DNA from: Begonia masoniana
Lineage: Eukaryota; Streptophyta; Magnoliopsida; Cucurbitales; Begoniaceae
Assembly: GCA_022432975.1 (NCBI GenBank)
Contig: CM039504.1
Coordinates: 1,709,459-1,773,458, forward strand
Direction of reading: 5' to 3'
DNA length: 64,000 nt
The translations under genes and the position numbers were made by a program. A model generated the notes under the pieces. The model did no database searches and was not told where the DNA came from. It worked only from the letters and a program-made list of their open reading frames with translations. Positions 22,899 through 34,800 of the stretch are shown one piece after another; position 1 is the first letter of the stretch; every line of letters starts with the position of its first letter.

Positions 22899-25800
22899 TC
22901 AGAAGTTTACCGGGGAGTAAGAGTTCCGATGATTTTTTGTCGGTCCCCGCAATTTCTGGATCAGGGATGCTCCCAAACTCTGAGGATAAAGAGAATATTG
23001 AAGACTTGTAATTGTATCACATAACAAAACAATACGAGGAGAGTGAGAGAGCGAGATACTCGTGTTCTGTGAGGGACGGTGGTCCAAAAATCCAAATTTG
23101 GTACAACCTGAAACAAAGGAGACTAAGTCTTATTTCATGGCTCGGTGCCTAATATAGGTAACAAAGCAAAATTTTAATACTTTCTAATTAAACATAGCAA
23201 GAACGCATACTTGAATGCCGCGAACTTTAAGAACGAAATATCGGTAGACTGCCCCGGCCAGAAGATAGCCTCCGAAAAGGCATAACACCCTACAAATGGA
23301 CAAATTATACAAATTTCCCTCAAAGCTAAGCAGGTAACTAAATCCAAAATGAAAAGTGAAGTAATGTAACGACGTACGTGATCATAAAGGTGCCAAACCA
23401 GCCCCAACCTCGTCCATGAAAAGGTGAAGTCTTAGCACACCCAGAAGGATGCTTCAATACAGTACCCTGTCAAAGCTTTTACGAACCACATCACTAACAG
23501 AGCGAGATAACCTCGTACGACACAATGAACATAACATTTGAACTTCAAAAATAGTTTCAGAGCATTGACTTAGAATGGATGGGATCTTTTAAAGAATTCA
23601 AGAAAGCCAGAAGTGTACAAATTACTCACGTAATCACAAGACCCTAATTTCTTCACTGAATATGGTACCTGTAAAGGAGAGCAATGGACTCAATACCAAA
23701 AGTTTATTCAATTTTACCTACGAAAGAGGGGAAAAAAAAAAAGAGATGTTGCAACTCTATGAAGTTCACCTGAACTCCCTTGGTATCACAAATGACAGAC
23801 ACAGAGAGTGAACAGTTGACCTTTGAGCCATTTCTTGACATCTTAACAACAACACCAACCTGAGGATTTCTTTTGTCTACGATATTTATAAAAAGGAAAA
23901 AACGTTTAATCTTCTCCTCTTGAAACAAGAACAAGTAAACGCTGGATGCGCATTAAAAAGAGACTTAGGATATTTTCTTATGTATATAATGTCATAGCCA
24001 AGCTATACTATTGAGTGAGAATAAGAATAATATCCTATTTTAAAGTTGAATTTTCGAAGCAACAACGATTGTTGTTTTTTTGGTGATTAGAGACCAGAAT
24101 TCAGCCAGGTCGACAGCTCCTCCAAATGTTGTTATGATATATATTAACAAAACAAAAAACAGGACAATAATGATAAAAACTCAAACTTACCAAATAGGCT
24201 AATATCATTGTCCGAGACATCACCAATACAAGTGCAGACATCATAACCTGCATTCCCGTGGGTCCACTTGAAAGAATAACCAATTTCTTTTCGAAGAAAA
24301 AACGATGTTTTAAAATAGATAAAATCCTTCCTCTTGGTAGGATTTTTCCAAGGAAAAATGAATATAGAACATTGAGAGATATTCTTTCAAGTTATTACTC
24401 CCCCATCCAACATGTTTTCAAAATTAAATTCCAAGAAACACTCCATGAAAATTTTTCTTTATGGCCACTAGAGAATGAGAAAAGGTTATTTACGAAGTAT
24501 TTGTAGACATTTTTTAATGATTAATCGACTAAATTATGGTAAAATACAGTAAATTCAGAAACACATAAGCCACTTACTTTATCAAATCATTCTAAATGTT
24601 AATCTGACCATATATCCCGTACAATTGTCTAAATAGCTTACCAACAATTCCAAAAGATTAACATTGTGAATTGAGAATAATTTAATCATTTCATAACATT
24701 TTCATCACATGTAGGACATTTTTTTTTAATTATTCTTACACGTGGATTTTTTCAATGGGATTATTTTTTTTACTATATTGAGATTCTAACTTAGAATCTC
24801 TATCTTTAATAGTATGATAAATTACCAACAATGTTGAAGAATAATTTAATCATTCACACATTTTTTAACACTATCAACTTTGACTCTCATACTTATTCAA
24901 TTTGAAATCAGTAGTTTTCTCTCCACATGTAACCAATAATGAGTCTAGTTCATGATATTTAATGACTAAATTTCAAGTACAGATATCATGAAACAATTAC
25001 CTTCTATATTGTTTGCCACAAGTGCACTACAACCCATGCCACAATGTGATGAACCTCGAGAGTCCTACAATGTGGATGTTATAAGCCCATAAGAAGGAAA
25101 TAGACATCTGCCATTACCTTATATTAAGATCAAGATAAGATGGTAACGAAAAACACACAAGTTCCACATGTTTTCTATCTTGATTTGAGGTAATTCGTGC
25201 CCTTTGACCAATCTAAACTATTTTGTGCTGAAGGGGAAAAGGAAGAGAGAAAAGATAATAAAAAATAGATACAAGAAACTGTAAGTGCCTACCAAACAGC
25301 CAACACATAGAGGCTGGTCGTGATTGAAGATCATTGCATCGCAAAGCTGAATCAAAGGACATAACAGAAAATATTAAAATGGAAAGAATTAGCTATATCT
25401 ACCAGATAAATCTTGTAGTTCAGTTTAATATTACTGTTACTTGTGTGAAACCAAAAAAAAAAAAAAAAAAAAAGGTAGTCAACGTATAAAGCAAGTATTT
25501 CGATCACTATAACCTGATAAAGCCCTGCCTACCTGAAACCAAAGAACAGTTTCATTTACTTCCACTTTGTAGAACCTGTCAAAAGAAAGAATCTAACGAT
25601 AACATTGAGTCATGAAAGTAGAACGATAAAGTTAATTCATTCATCCTCCAATAATAAAGCCCGCGAGATTCATTCTGAATTGGTAATATTCTTTCAGTTA
25701 CAGTCCCATCTAATTTTCCCATGAAATTAATGCCACTTTCAGAACCCTTTTTCATATCATCCCCTAGATACACCCAACACCCTAATCTTCCACAAGTTTT

Positions 25801-26390
25801 TAGCCGCCGCCCATCAAATGCTTTAACATCGCGCTTATGAGAGATGGAGACTCTTGAGGGCATAGCAATGATGCAACTAAACAATACTGAAATATCAGAA
25901 TAAAAAATGCAGTTCCAATTATTCTCTCATTAGAAATTCTAACAAGTTTAGAGCGGATTACAAAAACTCTCGGATGCATTAGAGACACCAAACCACTCTA
26001 TCCCGAATGAAACAAAATAAAATCATCAAGAATTCGTAATAGCACAAAAGCAACTACTTCAAAACTCGTCCAAATCATAAGCATTTACATCACCAAACAG
26101 CACCGACAAGCAAAATAAAGTTCATCTATATCAAGAACAAGAAAGATGAGATTTGGGTTAACAGTGTCATGAATCAAATCAAACAGAAGCGCAAGAAGAA
26201 AGTACCCGTCTTCGCTCAGAGCTCCATGCGGGAATTTTGGGGTAGAAGATGCGAGGCTAAAGCTGTAGAGCTTGTTGTTGACAGGAACGCTGAGTTCGCA
26301 CGAAGAAGAAACCAAATTCAGCGAAAAAATGCCGCGTATAAGCATTGAGAAAAAGATAATCCATTCATGGAAATCGCTTCTAACCATCAT
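22899..26390 (-). CDS. Atg27 / mannose-6-phosphate-receptor-like type I membrane protein
   Basis: Eleven exons: 26206-26390, 25533-25575, 25293-25346, 25001-25064, 24191-24247, 23770-23876, 23630-23668, 23378-23466, 23211-23289, 23060-23107 and 22899-22979. All introns are GT-AG and the joined frame is intact at 281 residues. Features in order are an N-terminal hydrophobic signal segment (about 8-26) and a Cys-rich luminal domain. Its elements include QLCDAMIFNH, HCGMGCSAL, YDVCTCIGD and KLGSCDY. Next is GRGWGWFGTFMI leading into a single membrane span (about 205-228), then a cytosolic tail with LDFWTTVPH and a C-terminal Tyr. This layout matches the Atg27/MRH-like family of membrane proteins that cycle between Golgi, endosome and vacuole. 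The specific role in plants is not established, so autophagy function is inference. The ATG at 26390 is followed immediately by a second in-frame ATG. Confidence 0.85.
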
Positions 26391-26965
26391 CGTTCTCCTC
26401 CTACAAAAATTTATCTCTCAGATTTCATTTTCACTCCCGTTTCCCGCACGGCAAAAATAGCAAGGATTAGCAGCACTGTTTCCAAGAAGATTTTCTTCGA
26501 ATGACAGAAAAATCTCGCATTACAGAATTTCTTGTAGTTTATTATTTCTTTATCATGCGAGATTAAGTTAGTCTGATTGACGATGGAGGACCCGTTTAGA
26601 AATAAATAAATTTTAAGGGCCATTTTCGAGTTATCTAAAAGCTTAAGGATGAACTAACTATCAGAAGTAGCCAAATAGGTACGCCATCAAATTAATTAGC
26701 AAAAAGTAAAAGGATAAAAAGTAACTATCAGAAGTAAGTGTGACATTTTTTAATTAGCTAAAGGTATAGGGGTAGACAAGTAACTATCAGAAGTAAGTGT
26801 TTATTAATTAATTAGCATTAAGTATAGGGATGCAAAAGTAACTATCAGAAGTAAGCGTGACATTATTTAATTAGCCAAAAGTATAGGGATAAAGAGTAAC
26901 TATCAGAAGTGTGCGTGCTAATATGTATCAATAACTCGAGCAGTTTCTTGACACACAAAGAAGCT
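26391..26965. promoter_or_regulatory. shared divergent promoter region
   Basis: 575 bp between the start codons of the Atg27-like gene (minus) and the RH18-type helicase (plus), so promoters for both must lie here. Half of it is a minisatellite (see the repeat entry), leaving about 265 bp of unique sequence next to the Atg27-like gene and only about 50 bp next to the helicase ATG. Confidence 0.6.
26655..26915 (+). repeat. 58-bp minisatellite in the divergent promoter
   Basis: The word AACTATCAGAAGT recurs near 26656, 26722, 26781, 26839 and 26897, at spacings of 66, 59, 58 and 58 bp. Each unit continues with AAGTGTGACATT-like and TTAATTAGC-like words and AAGTATAGGGAT. That makes five diverged tandem copies. 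Confidence 0.9.
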
Positions 26966-29900
26966 ATGGACGCCGACTTGCGGAATACCGATGGAGCTTT
27001 GACGGACACGCGCTTCTCCGATCTTCAACCGCAACTTTCCGAGCCTGTTCTGGAGGCGTTAGCCCTCGCCGGTTTCGAGTTCTGTACGCCTGTTCAAGCC
27101 GCTACGATTCCCTTGCTGTGTAGCTACAAGGACGTAGCAGTCGATGCCGCCACTGGCTCTGGAAAAACGCTTGCGTTTATAGTCCCGCTAATCGAGATCC
27201 TTCGCCGCACCTCTACTCTTCCGAAACCTCATGAGGTCCAGTTTCGCATGTTTCGATCGCGATTGTGTTTTTTTTTTTTTTCATTATAGCATAAGTAGTT
27301 GTATTAGATACTTTCCCCGGAATGGCTTTGAAATATTGGATTTTGTTTTCGTTTTTTTTTTTCCGATTCCGTTTTGTGATGAATCGACGATGGACTATGA
27401 GCAGGGAATGATATAGTCCTCTCGTTTATGCTGCTTAAGCTTCAAGCTTATATCAATTGTAAATAAATTTATGTTTCTAGTATAACTCACTCAGTTATCT
27501 TATTTGTTTACTCTATCACGTTTGTTTTACACCAACGTGCAAAGTCTTTTGCGTTCGGAGTGTTGACGAAAGTTTGTTTATGGTTCTATGTTGTTTGTTG
27601 AAAGTCTTAAGTTGCATCGTTTCAGGTGATGGGAATCATAATATCACCAACAAGGGAGCTTTCTTCTCAAATATACCATGTTGCACAGCCTTTTGTTTCA
27701 ATTTTATCAAATTTTAAGTCTATGCTCCTTGTTGGAGGCGGGGAAGTGAAAGCAGATATGAAGAAAATAGAGGAAGACGGTGCAAACTTGTTAATTGGCA
27801 CTCCTGGTAGGCTTTTTGACATAATGGATCGCATGGATGTCTTGGATTTCCGAAATCTCGAGGTAAAGTGCTGTAGTTTATGTAGACAATTAAGTCTATG
27901 AATTTAATCTAGAAATGACTGATGAAAACTATTAGATTAGTTCCTCATCAATGTCATCGGTGTTAGATTTTTGCAAATTACAGTTATCAATTCCTCCTTC
28001 AAGGATTCCGTTTCAACGAATATTACTGATCTTATACTTCTGCTTACATTGATATCATGCTTTTATGTGGCATGTAGCACAAGCTTCTTTTTTTTCGAAA
28101 CAGTGATAGAAGTATATAGGTCTAATCTGTATTATGCATAAAAATTAATACTGCATAGAACATAGTTGTGACACTTGTTTATGATTTCATATTTTTTCTA
28201 GATTTTGATTTTAGATGAGGCGGATAGACTTTTGGATATGGGGTTCCAAAAGCAACTTAATTCCATTTTATCCCGTTTACCAAAGCTTCGTAGAACTGGT
28301 CTCTTCTCTGCCACTCAAACTGAGGCTGTGGAAGAGCTATCTAAGGCAGGGCTTAGAAATCCTGTGAGGGTTGAAGTAAAAGCAGAGCTTAAAGTGCTTG
28401 GTGATTCATCATCAGCAGCAAAACTCCCTGCATCTTCAAAAACACCTTCTAGTCTGCACATTGAGGTACGCAATTTGGATTTTTCAGTTTTTGTCATCAT
28501 TTTAATTTTTTAAATTATGTATTTTTGTGTGCTTTAAACATGATAGTTCATACATTTTAAATTATTGAGGATGATAACGACACAAGTTCTTATCATAAGA
28601 AGATGCTGGAGTAAATCCCAGGGCCTTAAATTGTTGTCAACTTCATAAAGCAGTTAAAAGTAATTGTTGTAATTAAAGGGCTGTAGTTTAAGAATAATGT
28701 TGCATTTTGTTTACGCAGTATTTGGAATGTGATGCAGACAAGAAACCTTCACAGCTTGTTGAGCTCCTTATAAAGAACAATTCAAAGAAAATTATAGTGT
28801 AAGTTATTCTCATTAAAAATTTTCAATCTTTGATCCTTTCCTTTACTATTGAGGATGACATATTTCTTATGCAGATACTTTATGACATGTGCTTGTGTTG
28901 ACTATTGGGGAGTTTTTTTACCGCGTCTAACTGTTATGAAGGGTATGGTTTTGGTTCCCCTTCATGGAAAGATGAAACAGGTGATTACTAGTTGTCGTTG
29001 TACTTGATTATACGAAACATTTGTTCACGAGTTGAACCATTGATTTCTGATGTAGTTAAATTTTTTTGCTTGATAGACTGTAAGGGAGAAAGCATTGGCT
29101 TCATTTACATCCCTTTCAAGTGGTGTTCTTCTATGCACAGATGTTGCTGCCCGTGGACTTGACATTCCAGGTGTTGATTGTATAGTGCAGGTAGGCCGCT
29201 AACTTGATAGTTCTCTTTCATAGACTGCATTTTCTCCGTGGCTGTTCTAATTTTTTAGTTTAGGTTTGGATATAATGAGTGATGTGTAAAATTACCATGT
29301 TTTAGTTTCTATGTGATGTGATGTTTATCCTTTCATCTAATATTTTGATGCAAAATGTTGATAAAAAATACTGAATGGATGAACAATGTCATATTTTGGT
29401 CACTTATACTTGATAAGTTAAGATGGTGAATCTAGATTTATTCTTGACCTATTTGCATACTTTTGTACTAAATTGAAGACATTTATTGAGATGTATGGAT
29501 TTTTTTTTTTTTTTTTTTTTTTTTTGCAGTATGATCCCCCTCAAGATCCAAACGTTTTTATACATAGAGTTGGTCGAACTGCTCGGCTGGGTAGACAAGG
29601 ACATGCCATTGTTTTTTTAATGCCAAAGGTTCACTTTTTTTTTAATCTTTACTTTCCTTCATTTTCAAATATTGTGAACTGTGGTATTGGTAGTAATCTC
29701 GCCTCCATCAGAAGTGTTGTTTTTGTTTCTTGTTATTTCTTTCCTTTCTTCATCATTCTGATTTTTTCGTCGAAATATTTTAGGAAGAAGCTTATGTAGA
29801 GTTCTTAAGCATTAGAAGGGTACCTCTTCAAGAGAGGGAGTGCTTTCACGACGCATCCGATGTTATTCCTCAGGCACGCTCATTTCTTTTTGCAAACATT

Positions 29901-30834
29901 TTCTTTCTGGCGCTTTTCTTCAAAATCACAAATGAGTTTCTTTGCTTTATTCACTGTGTTTAATTAAAAATGTTTAGATAAGAAATGCGGCAAAGAAGGA
30001 CCGTGATGTTATGGAAAAGGGACTGAAGGCATTTGTTTCATACGTACGTGCTTACAAGGAGCACCTTTGTTCTTACATCTTCAGGTCTCTAAGCTCTTCT
30101 TCTGTTTATTTAATGTTATTAGTCGCTCTCTCCTTTGCTAAGACTGTCTTACAGATGGAAAGAACTGGAAATTGGAAAATTAGCCATGGGCTTTGGGCTG
30201 TTGCAACTCCCTTCAATGCCTGAAGTAAAGCATCACTCACTTTCTACGGAGGGTTTCGTACCAGTTGAAGATGTTAAGGTCGGGGATATAAAGTACAAGT
30301 AAGAACTCTTCATATTCTTTTCTTTTAAGAAAAAGATACATCTTGTGTGAAAGAAAAGGAAACATAAACATAAAGATGGAAAAGAGAAAGAAAAGGATGT
30401 GTAATCTTCTTATTAAATGATCTCCTGCACAAATATACTCATTGGAAATGGAAAGACATGAACTCGTTTTATCTTACAAGGCTAATAGATTTCTGGCTTA
30501 TGAATGCGCTTAGTAAGATTTTAATTATTTGATATTCAAGTATTTTCCCCTTTGTAATTCAGGGATAAATCCCGTCAGAAACAACGACTGAAAAATTTGC
30601 AAGCGAAAAAGGAGGTAGCGCCTGCAGCAAAAATCAAAACCGCAAAAAGTCAACAAGAACCCACCTCCATGCACTGTCATGAGGAAGAAAACTGCCAGAC
30701 AAAGACGTTCTATGCAGACAATTGAAGATGAGGATGAGTTAGCTCGGGAGTATCGACTGCTGAAAAAACTGAAAAAGGGTGCTATTGATGAAAATGAATT
30801 TGCAAAGTTAACCGGGACAGAAGATTTGCTATGA
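26966..30834 (+). CDS. RH18: DEAD-box RNA helicase, RH18/DDX55/Spb4 type
   Basis: ATP-dependent RNA helicase of the Spb4/DDX55 group, expected in the nucleolus for 60S ribosome assembly. Eleven exons: 26966-27235, 27626-27862, 28202-28465, 28719-28798, 28875-28980, 29077-29190, 29530-29628, 29784-29873, 29978-30084, 30155-30298 and 30563 onward. Motifs: Q motif [17 protein letters not shown] (62-68), Ia PTREL, II DEAD (174-177), III SAT, V ARGLDIP and [10 protein letters not shown]. The intron after exon 8 uses a GC donor (CAG|GCACGC). In the last exon the literal frame stops at 30723-30725 (557 residues). The conserved C-terminus ([20 protein letters not shown], then FAKLTG) lies in the next frame, ending at 30832-30834. 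One extra A in the A5 run at 30629-30633 explains this; without it the protein would be 593 residues. The helicase core is unaffected. Confidence 0.93.
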
Positions 30835-31712
30835 AGTTAATCTAACAACCATCTTTTGCCAACTCCAATATGGATGCTTTTTGTATCTTGAATTTAGTGC
30901 TCAAGATACCAAGAATTAATATTGTCACCACAAGTTCAAAGCAGGACTCAATTGTCGATTCAGCAGCTGATCATTCAGAGCTATCCATAGTGTTTGTCAT
31001 CAAGGTCAAGTCTACTAACTTGTGGATCCAATATCCATCCTTTGCTAAAACAATTTTTCCGAGTGGTACTTAAGAACTAGGGTTTGTTTTTCTGTAAATT
31101 AGTTATTAGGTACTGGAGATCAATATTCTGAGTTATTTAATACATGTTGTACTATGAACAGATACTAAATTTGAGCGATAGTTCATTCTTAGCAACCCGT
31201 TTGTCTGTTAATTCTACTTGTAGCGTCTTTCCTTCCAGTGGTAAGTGGAGCACCACCTGGGCTGGATTCAATTCCACGTGAAAAGGGCAATTTTATTTTT
31301 AGGCTTAAAACTTGGAATTTAAGTGTGTTTTATTATGTTTTTATGACTTGACAAACAGATCATCCTTGTCTAACTTCCAAGAATTTTTTAATTCGAATCC
31401 AGAGAAGTTTGTGTTGTGATGAAGGGTGGTTTACCCTCCACGAATTTACCTATTCCGAAGAAGTTTAAACCTTGAATCCAGGCAATACTGCAGCAATCTA
31501 CTCATCACTGAACTGACAATCCTGGATTTCGGTCAGCTCAAGTAATCACGAAGGTCGATAACAGATCAAGAATTATTTAAAGGCCCCACCATCACCATGT
31601 TGAGATTGAAAAGTTTACGTAAAACAAAGCAGAGGAGTTTTTAAGCAAGTCATCGAGATTGAGTGTGGAAGGCGAGAGGTAAAACGAGTCAATTCTCTCT
31701 CCTCTACCACCG
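30835..31712. other. intergenic between helicase and ENGase
   Basis: About 0.9 kb holding the helicase 3' region and the ENGase promoter. I see no conserved frame, RNA gene or transposon end. Confidence 0.6.
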
Positions 31713-31823
31713 ATGCCACTTCCACTTCTTCGGAGATACATAAATCGTCAACTACTGGTTGGTCTCCAAAACCTTCTCGGCTACATACACGAAACCTTGG
31801 GAAACCTCTTTCTCTGCTTGACA

Positions 31824-34800
31824 ATGTCTGAACCTAGCTCAGGCCCAGAAGTCACCGTCTGCAGACGAGCCTCCTCCTCCTTTTGATCCCACCGAACCAT
31901 CCATACCCATCTCTTATCCCCTCAAGACCCTGGAAGAACTCAAGTCAAGGTCATATTTCCAGTCTTTTCACTACCCTTTTAACATAGCCAACGTTGGTCT
32001 TCGATCTGAGCCATTGCCTGATAGGCCTAGAATGCTCGTGTGCCACGATATGGCTGGCGGGTACGTCGATGATAAGTGGGTTCAGGGCGGGACTAACCCA
32101 GAGGCTTATTCTATTTGGCATTGGTCTTTGATCGATGTTTTTGTATACTTCTCGCATAGTTTGGTGACACTTCCACCTCCATGCTGGACTAATACAGCCC
32201 ACCGGCACGGCGTTAAGGTATTTAGAGTTACCTTGTTTTCATCACAATTTTCAATAATCAGTTAGATTCAGTTACTAGTGAAGATTAATCAATCTGATTG
32301 CGGACTCTTTTTTACTTCACACCGAACTGTCAAAATTGATCCGAGTTGAAGCTAACATCTGAAAGTGAAAATGAAGATTGGGGAAAGCTTTTTCTATTCG
32401 TGCTGCTAGAAGTAAAATGTTGGATACTATCTTTGTATGTGTTTTCCTGATTTGTTCGGTTGTTAATTTGTCGTGTTTGGATTTTGGATTGAGGTTGGCT
32501 TGGTAGACTGTATATCTTCTTGGTGAAGTTTGATTATCTTAGACCTCTGTAATGATTGAAAGATGGTTACTTTTTTGTTATATAAAAAAGGGAGTTACTT
32601 TAGAAGACTTTACTTGGGCATAATTTAAAATGGACTCATTTTCTGTGAGTGCTGCTGACGTGCCATATTGCCCAATCCTCTGTCAAATTACCTAAATTTA
32701 TTTGCTTTAATTCAACTCCGCAAACCCGAAAGATCATCCATTAGCAAAAAGAAAAAAGTCTGTCCTTTATTTACAATTCCGGGGTAATGCTACATTTTCA
32801 ACCAGGTTATGATGCATTCAAAGCCATATTGAATTTTTTCTCCACTTACTACCGTTTCTTAACATTTTTAATCACGTTTATTCATTGTGATTATTGATTT
32901 ACTTACCAATTGATATATTATTATCTATCAAAACTCTCTTTACTCTTATACAATAGCTTATACCATGACACATCAGTAATATTTCCAACGAGAGGTTTGT
33001 AATATTTGATAAGACTTAATGTGGGCCTTGAATAGATTTGTCTTTGTTTGAAATAAATTGCCGACGATTGCTTTTTGTAGATCCTTCGATGAGTATGTGT
33101 CTTTTAAGGTACTAGGAACTTTTATAACAGAATGGGACGAAGGAAGAGCTATTTGTGATGTATTACTTTCCACAAAAGAGTCTGCTCAAATGTATGCTGA
33201 ACACCTCACCGAGCTTGCAGTTGCTTTGCGCTTTGATGGATGGCTGGTATATAGCTTATCAAGTATTTCTACTCTTTTAAAATTTCTATCTTAGCCTTAC
33301 TCTATTTACTTCATGTTGATCATGATACAAGGGTAAAGCAATCTAAAAGAACATACAAGGTGACACTGTTTGGAAGAAAACTTTTAGTAAACCTTTTTCC
33401 TATGGTTCTGATCTTTTGGCCATAGAAACATCCTTAACAGACACTAGAAACATCTCTTTTCGTTGTGCACATATAGACACAATGCTAAAGGAAGGTTCCA
33501 ATTGAGAAGGTTTTCTTTTGTTTCATGGTTGACATAGATTTTGTCACTTTCAGATTAATATGGAGGTCAATCTGGACTTGAAGCAAATCCCAAATTTGAA
33601 AGAATTTGTCAGTCATTTAGCCCAATCGATGCATTCTTTGATGCCAGGCTCTTTGGTTATATGGTGATTCAAGAAGGATTTCAAATTCTACATCACTGAC
33701 TATCCCCATAACTCATAAGAATGTCGTTCTAATCTGCATCTAATTTATGACTGTTCACTTTGCAGGTATGATAGTGTTACAGTGGATGGTAAACTTAGTT
33801 GGCAAGATCAACTGAATGAACATAATAAACCATTCTTTGATATTTGTGATGGTATATTCATAAACTACACATGGAAGGTAAAGGGTTCTCTCTTCCATTA
33901 AAATTTTTATTCTTCTAAAATAGAGAAAAGGAAAAACTTAGCACCTAATCTGCCATGCAGGAGGATTATCCCAGAAAGTCAGCTGCTGTCTCTGGTGATC
34001 GAAAGTTTGATGTCTACATGGGCATAGATGTATTTGGGAGGAACACTTTCGGTGGTGGGCAGTGGAATGTATGTATTACAAAACCAGGGAATGTGTTCAT
34101 ACGTCCTGGTGATATGTTCGTAAACTTTATGTGAAAGAACCGTTGGAGGCTCTGCATTTAGTGCTTTGGGAGGAACTATTTTTTTTGGACTTTTTCATTC
34201 ATTCTGAGAATTAAATTGTTCTCAAATATGATTTTTAGAAGTACTAAATTCTGAACTATTTGATACCAGACAAATGTTGCTTTGGATGTATTGAGGAAGG
34301 AAGATGTTTCAGCTGCCATATTTGCTCCTGGATGGGTCTATGAGACTGATCAACCACCCAACTTTCAGACTGCTCAAAATCGGTATAGATCAAATTTATT
34401 TATTGATTTATGATTTGATGATCTTGCTTTTGTTCTATGATTTTAGAAGCTCTGTTTCCAGAAGTTTGTATTTATTATTGCATAGCCAACCTTTGAACTT
34501 TCTAGGATCAATATTTTACAGGAAATTCTCTCTTTTTAATTACATTAGTCCTTTCCAATACTTATCAAGACCAAGTTGAATTTTCACATTCATGCACTGG
34601 GATCATCCAGTTAAATAAGTTAAGTTGGCTTCATTTCATTCCTTTGGTTCTGGCAGCTGGTGGACACTTGTGAAAAGATCTTGGGGAATATTGAGAAGTT
34701 ATCCTCAATCACTGCCATTTTACTCTAATTTTGATCAGGCAGGTACCCTGTTTAAGTATTTGTTCCCTAGAAAGATGAACAAGCATCGAAAGAGACATCG

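Noticed and set aside
26655..26915. Regularly spaced repeats resembling a CRISPR array
   Set aside because: Plant nuclear DNA, diverged tandem units with no unique spacers; a minisatellite.
30614..30626. A 13-nt GT...AG segment in the last helicase exon whose removal would restore the conserved frame
   Set aside because: Far too short for a plant spliceosomal intron; a one-base homopolymer error is simpler.
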